A program made the position numbers and the translations under genes. A DNA stretch of 64,000 nucleotides, taken from SZUA-430 sp964647355. Its GTDB lineage: Bacteria > Pseudomonadota > Alphaproteobacteria > Micropepsales > Micropepsaceae. The notes under the pieces were generated by a model. It was not told the DNA's origin, made no database searches, and saw only the letters and a list, made by a program, of their open reading frames with translations. Positions 44,917 to 52,405 of this stretch are shown piece after piece; positions within the stretch are counted from its first letter, which is position 1, and each line of letters opens with the position of its first letter. Location of the stretch: the NCBI GenBank assembly GCA_964647355.1, contig CAZYGK010000004.1, positions 1 through 64,000 of the forward strand, written 5' to 3'.

Positions 44917-45423
44917 CTAGAGCGCGCGTCGAAGCACAAGCGTGCGACGCATGCGCTTGGCTTCGGGATCGACCTCGCGCATTGCCTCGAACGTAAAGCC
45001 TTCCGTAGCGTAGAGGTGGCGCGCCTTCGCGTTCGGCTCCACAACGCCGAGCCGAAGCACCCGCGCGCCCATCTCTCGCGCCCAAACATAGAGCCCACGC
45101 AAGCAGCGACGTCCCGCACCGCCACCGCGTACGGCCTTCGACAAAAAGAGGAACCCCAAATACATGACCTGCGGCTCAGGGTAGCCGCGCACCAAGTCGA
45201 TCACGCCTTCAACGCGGCCACCCCGTTCGAGCGCGTAACTGAACTTGTCGTCGTAGCTCAGGCCCGGCGGCAGGGCAGTGCGCACCTCCTCGACCGTAAA
45301 GGCACGGCCATTGATCTCGAAGAAATACTCGGGATCCTGGTCGAACAACGCCTGAAGCGGCACGACATCGCGGTCCTCGAGCGGGCGAACGGCAAATCCC
45401 TCGATGACGGGCGGCTGCGTCAT
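44917..45423 (-). CDS. GNAT-family N-acetyltransferase
   Basis: 168 residues. The ATG at 45423 overlaps the stop of the upstream enoyl-CoA hydratase-like gene (ATGA). Acetyl-CoA site: FLFLSKAVRGGGAGRRCLRG, a variant of the R/Q-x-x-G-x-G/A loop, followed by LRLGVVEPNAKARHLYATEGF, the usual strand-helix pair. Substrate unknown. Confidence 0.83.
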   Translation of the reverse strand: MTQPPVIEGFAVRPLEDRDVVPLQALFDQDPEYFFEINGRAFTVEEVRTALPPGLSYDDKFSYALERGGRVEGVIDLVRGYPEPQVMYLGFLFLSKAVRGGGAGRRCLRGLYVWAREMGARVLRLGVVEPNAKARHLYATEGFTFEAMREVDPEAKRMRRTLVLRRAL

Positions 45424-46220
45424 CGCCCCTTGTAGTTCCCCGGGCGCTTCTCGAAGAACGCGTTCACCGCTTCCGCATGGTCTTCCGTGTGATGGGCCAA
45501 CGCCTGCATCGCGGCGGAAAGTTCCATGATGTTGTCGAAGCTCGTCGCCTGCCCCTCACGAAGCAGCCGCTTCGTCATACGCAAAACGTCGGGCGGCTGG
45601 GCTGCCATGCGCTGCGCCAGCTTCATGGCCTCATCCATGAGCGACGCCGCAGGCACCACCTGGGACACCAAGCCCCACGACAACGCCGTCTGCGCATCGA
45701 CCGTCTCGCCCGTGTAGAGCAGCTCGCTCGCCCGCGCCATGCCGATCACGCGCGGCAAAAGCCACGCCCCGCCGTCGCCCGGAATGAGCCCGATCTTCAA
45801 AAAAGTTGCACCGAAGATGGCCGTATCGCTGGCGATACGCGTGTCGGCCAGACAAGCGACATCGTTGCCGAGCCCGATTGCGGGCCCGTTCACCGCTGCA
45901 ATCACCGGCACTTCGATGCCCCAGACGCTGCGCACGATCTTGTGGATGCCGTTGCGATAGCGTTCGCGGATAGTCACGCCGGGCCCGGCGAACGCCCCGC
46001 CTTTGTCGCGCATCGCCTTCACGTCGCCGCCGGCCGAGAATGCCTTGCCCGCCCCCGTCAGGATCACCGCGCGCACGCCGCGATCGGCGTTGATGCGCGC
46101 CGCAGCCGCCGCAAACGCCTCGCCGTCCCCCTCATGACCCAGAGGGTTGCGCGACTCCGCCCGGTTGATCGTCAGCGTGACGACCGGACCATTCGTTTCA
46201 AACAGTAACACTTCGCTCAT
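45420..46220 (-). CDS. Enoyl-CoA hydratase/isomerase family protein
   Basis: 266 residues from the ATG at 46220. Crotonase features: FSAGGDVKAM (oxyanion hole) and NGPAIGLGNDVACLADTRIAS. In the segment aligned to the two catalytic glutamates of rat crotonase, FGATFLKIGLIPGDGG has Phe for the first Glu and an Asp in PGDGG, as in isomerases or dienoyl-CoA isomerases. So it may shift double bonds rather than hydrate. First gene of the run 46220 to 42432, coupled to the acetyltransferase. Confidence 0.82.
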   Translation of the reverse strand: MSEVLLFETNGPVVTLTINRAESRNPLGHEGDGEAFAAAAARINADRGVRAVILTGAGKAFSAGGDVKAMRDKGGAFAGPGVTIRERYRNGIHKIVRSVWGIEVPVIAAVNGPAIGLGNDVACLADTRIASDTAIFGATFLKIGLIPGDGGAWLLPRVIGMARASELLYTGETVDAQTALSWGLVSQVVPAASLMDEAMKLAQRMAAQPPDVLRMTKRLLREGQATSFDNIMELSAAMQALAHHTEDHAEAVNAFFEKRPGNYKGR

Positions 46221-46370
46221 GAACCGTATCCGTTCGATGGGGACGTTAGGACGAACGTAACCATGCATGCACGCAACGCAAGCGCCAACCCCATCGAGAA
46301 CCCGCCCGGCCCCAGCCTTCATTAACGGCTGACATGCGAGGATTGCCCAATTCGCATTTGGGGAAACGAC

Positions 46371-47828
46371 GTGCTGGGGAAGGCCGCGGCAGATGCTGGC
46401 GACAACGCGTTCGCGCAATCGCGCGCGCTTTCGCCTGCGCGTCAGGCAAAGCTGCAGCAAGACCAGCTCAAGCTCGTCCTCAGCAATCTAGGGCCGACGG
46501 CGTTCGCGATGCCGCTCTTCGGCTCGATCATGAGCCTGATGCTCTCAGCTTGGGTGCCCGGTTGGCAGTTGGTAGCCTGGGTCATCACCCTGGCCGTAAC
46601 GTCCGTCATTCAATTCGGCGTCTACTCGTTCTTCAGCAGCGCTGAGAAGCGCCTCGCCGACCTGCCACGCTGGACGGTTGCCGCTGCCGCCGTCGGCGCA
46701 TTGTCGGCGATCTCCTGGACGGCACCCGCCCTGTTCTTCTGGCACTATTGCCCGATGACCGGGCATCTGCTGATTGCGCTCGTCTACGCCTGCAGCTTGG
46801 CGGCCTGCGCAGCCCTTCAGTCGTCCAGCCCGCCGATGCTGGTCTCGACGCTTGTCCCCTACACGATGGCTCTCGTTCTGCCGCCGTTGTTCGAGGGCAC
46901 GTCGTTCTATATCGGCCTAGCCGCACTCGGCGTCGGTCTTTGCCTGTTCATGTGCCATCTCGCACGGCAGGTGTACCTGACGTCTTGCGACATGTTCTCG
47001 CTGCGGGAGGACAAGAACGAACTGATCGAGCAGCTGACCGCCGCCAAAATCGAGTCCGACAAGGCGCGCCAGCGCGCCGAAGCCGCAAGCCAAGCGAAGT
47101 CGGAATTTCTGGCCAACATGAGCCACGAACTGCGCACGCCCTTGAACGCGATCCTCGGCTTTTCCGAGGTAATGAAGGACGAAGCCTTCGGCAACCTCGG
47201 CTCGCGCCAGTATGTGGACTATGCAGGCCACATCCACGACAGCGGCCAGCACCTGCTCGGGCTGATCAATGACGTGCTCGACCTATCCCGGATCGAAGCG
47301 GGCCGCTTCGCCATTCGCTCCGAAGAGATCGACCTGCGCGTGGCGATCGGCAACGCGCAGGCGATGTTCGAGCTGCCGGTGCGCCAAGCCGGCGTCAACC
47401 TCAAGGCCGACTTGGATCCGAACCTGCCGCTCCTGCTCGCCGACGATCGCGGCTTGCGCCAGGTACTGTTGAACCTGATTTCGAATGCGGTGAAGTTCAC
47501 GCCCGCCGGGGGCACCGTCACGATCTTTGCGCGCCGCGCGGCCGGCGGCGGCATGGAGCTGGGCGTGACCGACACGGGCGCCGGCATCGATCCCGTCGAC
47601 GTCGCAACCGTATTTGAGGCCTTCGGCCAAGGCCGCCACGACATCACCGCACGCGACAAAGGCACAGGCCTCGGCCTGCCCATCGTCCGCGGCCTCGTCG
47701 AAGCCCACGGCGGCAAAGTCCGGCTCGAGAGCGTGCTCGGCAAAGGCACGACCGTAGTCTGCACGTTCCCCCGCGAACGCCTAAGCGCCCCGCAGCCGGT
47801 GCCGATCAGACTTGCGACGGTCCTGTAG
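46371..47828 (+). CDS. Membrane sensor histidine kinase, PleC/DivJ-like transmitter
   Basis: 485 residues from GTG 46371, preceded by GGGGAAA. Six predicted membrane helices (about 45-205), a coiled segment (ESDKARQRAEAASQAK), then a HisKA domain with His252 in FLANMSHELRTPLNAILGFSE and an ATPase domain (NLISNAVKF, DTGAGID, GTGLGLPIVRGLVEAHGG). The transmitter resembles alphaproteobacterial PleC/DivJ kinases, which control cell-cycle regulators DivK/PleD, but the sensor is different. No regulator gene is adjacent. Convergent with an acyl-CoA dehydrogenase, 2 bp between stops. Confidence 0.88.
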   Translation: MLGKAAADAGDNAFAQSRALSPARQAKLQQDQLKLVLSNLGPTAFAMPLFGSIMSLMLSAWVPGWQLVAWVITLAVTSVIQFGVYSFFSSAEKRLADLPRWTVAAAAVGALSAISWTAPALFFWHYCPMTGHLLIALVYACSLAACAALQSSSPPMLVSTLVPYTMALVLPPLFEGTSFYIGLAALGVGLCLFMCHLARQVYLTSCDMFSLREDKNELIEQLTAAKIESDKARQRAEAASQAKSEFLANMSHELRTPLNAILGFSEVMKDEAFGNLGSRQYVDYAGHIHDSGQHLLGLINDVLDLSRIEAGRFAIRSEEIDLRVAIGNAQAMFELPVRQAGVNLKADLDPNLPLLLADDRGLRQVLLNLISNAVKFTPAGGTVTIFARRAAGGGMELGVTDTGAGIDPVDVATVFEAFGQGRHDITARDKGTGLGLPIVRGLVEAHGGKVRLESVLGKGTTVVCTFPRERLSAPQPVPIRLATVL

Positions 47829-47830
47829 AG

Positions 47831-48961
47831 CTAATCCAACGACGCGTACCGCTTTAGGTGGTGATCGACGTTGCCGAACATCGTGTCGATCATCGTCAGC
47901 CGCTTGAAGAAGTGGCCGACGTTGAGTTCGTCAGTCATGCCCATGCCGCCGTGCAGCTGCACCGCGTTCTGGCCGATGAAGCGGCCGGCTTTGCCGATTT
48001 GCACCTTCGCGGCCGAGGCCGCCTTCTTACGTTCGGTTTCGCTCTCGCCAAGCTTCAGCGTCACCATGAACGTAATCGACACCGACTGCTCGTAGTTCAT
48101 GAACATGTCGACCATGCGGTGCTGCAGCACTTGGAACTTGCCGATCGGCACGCCGAATTGCTTGCGCGTCTTGCAGTATTCGACCGTCGTGTCGTTCAGC
48201 ACTTTCATCGCGCCGATCGCTTCGGCGGAGAGCGCTGCGATCCCCTCGTCGACCACGCGCTCAACCAGCGGCAGCCCGGCGCCCTCAGGCCCGATCAATG
48301 CGTCCGCGCCAAGCGCCACGTTCTCGAACGTCACTTCCGACGCGCGCAGACCGTCCACCGTCGGATAGTCGCGGCACGACACGCCCTTGGCCTTCTTGTC
48401 GACGACGAAGACGGACACGCCCTTCTCGTCGCGCTGCCCGCCGCCGGTCCGCGCGGTCACGATCAGGCTGTCCGCCCACGGCGCGCCGATCACGACCGCC
48501 TTGTGGCCGTTCAGCGTATAGCCCGCACCCGACTTCTTCGCGGTCACCGCGAGATCGGCGAGGTTATAGCGCCCTTGCGGCTCGGCGAACGCAAACGCGA
48601 ACACGCGCTTACCTTCGACGATCTCGCCGATGTACTGCTCCTTCTGCGCCTTCGATCCGCCATGGGTGAGGAACCCGCCTGCGAGCACCACTGTACCGAG
48701 ATACGGCTCGATCACGAGACCGCGGCCGAATTCTTCCATAATAATCATGGTCTCGACCGGACCGCCGCCTAAGCCCCCGAAGTCTTCTGCGAACGGTGCG
48801 CCCAAGAGGCCAAGCTCCGCGAACTGCTTCCAGTTCTCGCGCTTCCAGCCGGTTTCGCTCTTCGCGATCGCACGGCGCTTCTCGAAGTCGTAGTCGTTCT
48901 GCACGAATTTTTGAACGCTATTGCGAAGCAGCGTCTGTTCTTCGGTAAAGGAGAAATCCAT
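47831..48961 (-). CDS. Acyl-CoA dehydrogenase, beta-like partner
   Basis: 376 residues. N-terminal FTEEQTLLRNSVQKF and FAFAEPQGRYNLADLAV identify the family, but the FAD/substrate motifs are weaker than in the neighbour, and the C-terminus (HGGMGMTDELNVGHFFKRL) has no catalytic-glutamate motif. This matches the smaller half of heteromeric dehydrogenases such as the FadE/ChsE pairs of steroid breakdown. Paired with the gene at 49024, 62 bp upstream on the same strand. Confidence 0.83.
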   Translation of the reverse strand: MDFSFTEEQTLLRNSVQKFVQNDYDFEKRRAIAKSETGWKRENWKQFAELGLLGAPFAEDFGGLGGGPVETMIIMEEFGRGLVIEPYLGTVVLAGGFLTHGGSKAQKEQYIGEIVEGKRVFAFAFAEPQGRYNLADLAVTAKKSGAGYTLNGHKAVVIGAPWADSLIVTARTGGGQRDEKGVSVFVVDKKAKGVSCRDYPTVDGLRASEVTFENVALGADALIGPEGAGLPLVERVVDEGIAALSAEAIGAMKVLNDTTVEYCKTRKQFGVPIGKFQVLQHRMVDMFMNYEQSVSITFMVTLKLGESETERKKAASAAKVQIGKAGRFIGQNAVQLHGGMGMTDELNVGHFFKRLTMIDTMFGNVDHHLKRYASLD

Positions 48962-49023
48962 CTGGGGCGCTTCCGTATGTCTGTGTTGCGGGTGTGCTTA
49001 GCGAATTGGGCGCGGGGGCGCAA

Positions 49024-50217
49024 TCAGAGCCCCAGCACCATCTTCGCAATGATGTTGCGCTGAATTTCGCTGGAGCCGCCGTAGATCGTCGTGCGCCGCG
49101 TCAGGAAATAGTTCTGCGAAGCGCCATGCGAATAGTCAGGCCCCGGCACATATTCGTTCGTCATCTTATCGTGCGCGAACGGCTGGTAGGGGTTGCCGTA
49201 ATAGGCGATCGCCTCGAGCGTCAACTCCGTCAGCCGCTGCTGAATGTCGGTACCCTTGATCTTCAGGATCGAGGCCTCCGGCCCATGCCCGCCCTTCGAC
49301 TCCCGCGCCAACGTGCGCAACTCCGTGAACTCGAGCGACAACAGGTCGATCTCAAGCTCCGAGACGTGCCGTGCGAACATGGGGTCGTCGATCAGCTTCT
49401 TGCCCCCGCCGTCCTGCTCGGCACCCGCGAGCTGCTTCAGCCGCTCGACGCCGCGCTTCGACCGCGCAACGCCCGCGATCCCCGCGCGCTCGTGGCCAAG
49501 CAGAAACTTCGCGTAGGTCCAGCCCTCATTCTCCTTGCCGATCAAGTTCTTGACCGGAACCTTCACGTTGTCGAGGAAGACTTCGTTCACTTCGTGCGCG
49601 CCGTCCATCGTTATGATCGGACGCACGGTCACGCCCGGCGTCTTCATGTCGATGAGCAGGAACGAGATGCCTTCCTGTTGCTTCGCCTTAGGGTCCGTGC
49701 GGACAAGGCAGAAAATCCAATCGGCGTACTGCGCCAGCGTCGTCCACGTCTTCTGACCGTTGACGATATAGTGGTCGCCATCCTTGACCGCCGTCGTCTT
49801 CAGCGAGGCCAAGTCCGAGCCCGAGCCTGGCTCGGAATAGCCCTGGCACCACCACGTCTCGCCGGAGAGAATTTTGGGTAAGTGCTGCTTCTTCTGCTCC
49901 TCATTGCCAAACGTGTAGATGACGGGTCCGACCATCGCGAGCCCGAACGGCAATGTTGCGGGCGTGTCGGCCGCCGCGCATTCTTCCGAGAAGATGTACT
50001 TCTGCGTCGAGGTCCACCCCGTGCCGCCGTATTCCTTCGGCCACGACGGCGCGACCCAACCTTTCTTGTAGAGCGCCTGGTGCCAAGCCAAGAAGTCGGC
50101 TTTGCCCTCGTAAGCGCGGCGCGACTTGCCTTTGAGCTTACCGGGGGTCGACTCGGCGATGAACGCGCGCACTTCCTTGCGAAAGGCTTCGTCGGCGGGT
50201 GTGAAATCGAGGTTCAT
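49024..50217 (-). CDS. Acyl-CoA dehydrogenase, alpha-like partner
   Basis: 397 residues from the ATG at 50217, with an AGGAA site 9 nt upstream. Same subfamily as 43365: CQGYSEPGSGSDLASLKTT and KTWTTLAQYADW. The end has IYGGSSEIQ with glycine in the usual glutamate position. With the next gene it likely forms a two-subunit dehydrogenase acting on bulky or long acyl-CoA. Divergent from the DUF1289 gene at 50320. Confidence 0.87.
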   Translation of the reverse strand: MNLDFTPADEAFRKEVRAFIAESTPGKLKGKSRRAYEGKADFLAWHQALYKKGWVAPSWPKEYGGTGWTSTQKYIFSEECAAADTPATLPFGLAMVGPVIYTFGNEEQKKQHLPKILSGETWWCQGYSEPGSGSDLASLKTTAVKDGDHYIVNGQKTWTTLAQYADWIFCLVRTDPKAKQQEGISFLLIDMKTPGVTVRPIITMDGAHEVNEVFLDNVKVPVKNLIGKENEGWTYAKFLLGHERAGIAGVARSKRGVERLKQLAGAEQDGGGKKLIDDPMFARHVSELEIDLLSLEFTELRTLARESKGGHGPEASILKIKGTDIQQRLTELTLEAIAYYGNPYQPFAHDKMTNEYVPGPDYSHGASQNYFLTRRTTIYGGSSEIQRNIIAKMVLGL

Positions 50218-50319
50218 GGCGTCAATTCCTGAGGAAGGGTCCGCCATGATGATAGCGGCCCAAATCCCTAGTTTCCAAGCAGCTTGTGAGCGCACCCACA
50301 CCCGCGCTAACTGGGGACC

Positions 50320-50535
50320 ATGACCGCCATCGAAAGCCCCTGCATTAAGGTCTGTGCCATTGACGCTACGACAGGTTGGTGCCTGGGTTGCGGCCGCTCG
50401 ATGGCTGAGATCGGCAGCTGGAGTTCGCTAGCGCCGGACCGCCGCCGCAGCATCATGAACGAACTCGACGACCGCAAGACAAAGATCGCCGACCGCGACG
50501 CCCGCTCGAAGCTCTACAGGCTCCCCGGATCATGA
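50320..50535 (+). CDS. DUF1289 cysteine-motif small protein
   Basis: 71 residues. Begins SPCIKVCAIDATTGWCLGCGR with cysteines 8, 12, 21 and 24, the DUF1289 signature; WSSLAPDRRRSIMNEL follows. The pattern suggests a metal or Fe-S site. Family function is not established. The gene's stop overlaps the ATG of the MOSC-domain gene (ATGA), so the two are co-translated and may serve related sulfur or cofactor chemistry. Confidence 0.88.
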   Translation: MTAIESPCIKVCAIDATTGWCLGCGRSMAEIGSWSSLAPDRRRSIMNELDDRKTKIADRDARSKLYRLPGS

Positions 50536-51068
50536 CCGCCCGCGTCATCGCCGTCGCCGTCAGCCCGACGCACACGATGTCAAAACCCACAAGCGACCGC
50601 ATCCGCTTGCTCGAAGGCTTAGGCGTCGAAGGCGATGCTCACATGGGCGCAACGGTAAAGCACCGCTCGCGCGTGCGCGTCGATCCGACCGCACCGAACT
50701 TGCGCCAAGTGCATCTGATCCACGCCGAACTCCTCGACGAACTGCACACAAACGGCTTCAACATCGCCCCCGGCCAAATGGGCGAGAACATCACCACGCG
50801 CGAGATCGATCTCCTCGCCCTGCCTCGAGGAACGCGGCTGCACCTGGGCGAAGCAGTTATCGAAATCACGGGCCTGCGCAACCCGTGCACCCAACTCGAC
50901 GGCATCCAACCCGGGCTGATGGAAGCCGTTCTCGAGCGCACACCCAGCGGCCTGATCCGAAAGGCAGGCGTGATGGCCATCGTTGTGAAAGGGGGCGCTG
51001 TCGGCGTGAACGATCACGTTGGCACAGAACTTCCAATTGCGCCGCACGAAGCGCTGAAGCCGGTCTAG
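50532..51068 (+). CDS. MOSC-domain protein
   Basis: 178 residues. GLGVEGDAHMGATVKH, GQMGENITT and the reactive-cysteine motif ITGLRNPCTQLDGI identify the MOSC domain, found at the C-terminus of molybdenum-cofactor sulfurases. Stand-alone forms bind molybdopterin or move sulfur. Translationally coupled to DUF1289 before it and followed 9 bp later by the Lgt-like gene, so this is a three-gene operon. Confidence 0.87.
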   Translation: MTARVIAVAVSPTHTMSKPTSDRIRLLEGLGVEGDAHMGATVKHRSRVRVDPTAPNLRQVHLIHAELLDELHTNGFNIAPGQMGENITTREIDLLALPRGTRLHLGEAVIEITGLRNPCTQLDGIQPGLMEAVLERTPSGLIRKAGVMAIVVKGGAVGVNDHVGTELPIAPHEALKPV

Positions 51069-51077
51069 TAGAGCGGC

Positions 51078-51809
51078 ATGATCCAATTCTCCACCAACGC
51101 CGCTTACCATCTCGCCTTCGACGCACTCGCCTGGGGCACGGGAATGGCCGTCGGCGTCGCCCTCTACCGTTGGCGTCTGAAAGAAGTCACCGCGGACGTC
51201 GCGCGCGTCGCGGACGGCGGCTACTTCGCCTGCCTCGCCATTGGTGCCATCATCGGCGCATACGTGTCAGGCACGTTCACGTTCTGGGGCCAAGCCGTCT
51301 TCGCGCTTGCACACTCCGTCGTTGGGGCACTCATCGGTGCGATCGTCGGCGTCGAATTTTACAAACTTGCGCGCGGCATCCATATGTCCACCGGCATCGT
51401 CTTCACTGGCCCGTTCGCTGCGGGCGTTGCGGTCGGCCGCTGGGGCTGCCTTTTCGCAGGGCTCCCCGATCAGACATTCGGGATCCCTACAAACCTCCCC
51501 TGGGCCGTGATCCTCGGTGACGGCATCGGCCGCCATCCGGTGCAAGTCTATGAGTCCCTCTCAATGGCACTCTTCCTTGCCGCCTTCGTGTGGGGCCTGA
51601 GAAGCCGCCAGCCTTGGGCCATGCACCACGGCTTCTATTGGCTCGCGATCACCTACGGCGCCCAGCGTTTCCTCTGGGAGTTCCTAAAGCCCTACCCCAC
51701 CCTTCTGGGCCCACTGAACCATTTCCACCTGATGTGTTTAGGCCTCGTGATCTACGGCATCTTCATGATCCGCCGATCAAAGCGGACCGCCTTGCGGAAG
51801 GAACGCTAG
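51078..51809 (+). CDS. Lgt-like (prolipoprotein diacylglyceryl transferase family) membrane protein
   Basis: 243 residues with about seven helices. Recognisable as PF01790 by RWGCLFAGLPDQTFGIPTN (Arg121), HPVQVYESL and LKPYPTLLGPL. But the signature differs from true Lgt: the GRxGNFxNxE box of E. coli reads GRWGCLFAGL, losing the conserved Asn and Glu. This marks a separate subfamily whose substrate is unproven; Lgt itself moves diacylglycerol from phosphatidylglycerol to lipoproteins. Last gene of the DUF1289-MOSC run, and next to the radical SAM locus downstream. Confidence 0.8.
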   Translation: MIQFSTNAAYHLAFDALAWGTGMAVGVALYRWRLKEVTADVARVADGGYFACLAIGAIIGAYVSGTFTFWGQAVFALAHSVVGALIGAIVGVEFYKLARGIHMSTGIVFTGPFAAGVAVGRWGCLFAGLPDQTFGIPTNLPWAVILGDGIGRHPVQVYESLSMALFLAAFVWGLRSRQPWAMHHGFYWLAITYGAQRFLWEFLKPYPTLLGPLNHFHLMCLGLVIYGIFMIRRSKRTALRKER

Positions 51810-51863
51810 GCCTGGAGCGCTCCCGCCTCGGGCGGCCGTCTAAACCGTTGAAGGCCATGGCAC

Positions 51864-51894
51864 TTGCATTTGTTCCTTGTTTGTTCTATATATT
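51864..51894 (+). promoter_or_regulatory. Candidate promoter with LexA-type (SOS) box
   Basis: At 51872-51886 the sequence is GTTC-CTTGTTT-GTTC, an exact match to the GTTC-N7-GTTC direct repeat bound by alphaproteobacterial LexA. A TATATT -10 element follows at 51889-51894, and TTGCAT at 51864-51869 is a possible -35 (spacer 19). The site lies in an AT-rich island and about 65 bp before the ATG at 51953. Repression by LexA and induction by DNA damage are inferred. Confidence 0.6.
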
Positions 51895-51952
51895 GGGGAC
51901 TTATGGCGTACTAAGCAGGCGCGCACGCGCCTCGCCCCACAAAGCCACGGAC

Positions 51953-52393
51953 ATGTGCTCAAAGGTAACCAGGCTCCAAGCGGCACCGCGTTGCCATGCC
52001 CGCTCGAAGCGAACGCAGCTGCCGTGCCGGGCCCCGGCGGTTCGGGGCTATCGCGTTTGCCGCTTTCACGGCGCGCGCGGCGGAGCTCGCCGGGGCAATC
52101 GCAATGCATGGAAGCACGGCACCCGGGGCAGCGCTTGGTTGCGCGAAGCGGACGCCTTGCGGGGGCTCGTCCGCGAAGCGCGCCGCCTCGTTTCGGCGGT
52201 TGACGTCAGGGTACATGGGGTTGTTCGCCCAAATCGGGCCGGGGTATCCCCTCCCCCCAGCCGAGAAGGCGCTTTTCCTGGGACCGCGGACGTCCTCGTC
52301 CGCTCTTCGCAGCCTTCCAACATCACCGCGCGCGGAAATGTTGGTAAGGGCGGACGAGGACGTCCGCGGTCCCAGGGAATGCGATTCCCGTGA
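51953..52393 (+). CDS. Small Cys/Arg-rich protein with RGNRNAWKHG motif
   Basis: 146 residues from the ATG at 51953. RCHARSKRTQLPCRAPAVRG, CRFHGARGGARRGNRNAWKHG and a basic helix (LREADALRGLVREARRLV) match a widespread, uncharacterised family of short basic proteins with a PCRAPA...CRxHG...GNxNAxKHG core, probably nucleic-acid binding. The family core ends near residue 85. The remaining 60 residues come from translation into the class A repeat and are probably not functional. An upstream in-frame ATG (51857) is possible but is 5' of the -10 element. Confidence 0.65.
   Translation: MCSKVTRLQAAPRCHARSKRTQLPCRAPAVRGYRVCRFHGARGGARRGNRNAWKHGTRGSAWLREADALRGLVREARRLVSAVDVRVHGVVRPNRAGVSPPPSREGAFPGTADVLVRSSQPSNITARGNVGKGGRGRPRSQGMRFP
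52277..52376. repeat. Dispersed inverted repeat, class A, copy 2
   Basis: 27-base arms at 52277-52303 and 52350-52376 are perfect inverted copies, and the left arm is identical to the left arm at 34340. The 46 bp between them includes a second hairpin (CCAACAT...ATGTTGG). The element lies inside the 3' end of the small basic gene and ends 30 bp before the radical SAM start, so it could affect expression between the two. Confidence 0.85.
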
Positions 52394-52405
52394 TAGGTTG
52401 TGCCC

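Noticed and set aside
51857..51952. Upstream ATG for the small basic protein
   Set aside because: It would place the start before the -10 element and add a segment unlike the family; the ATG at 51953 is preferred.
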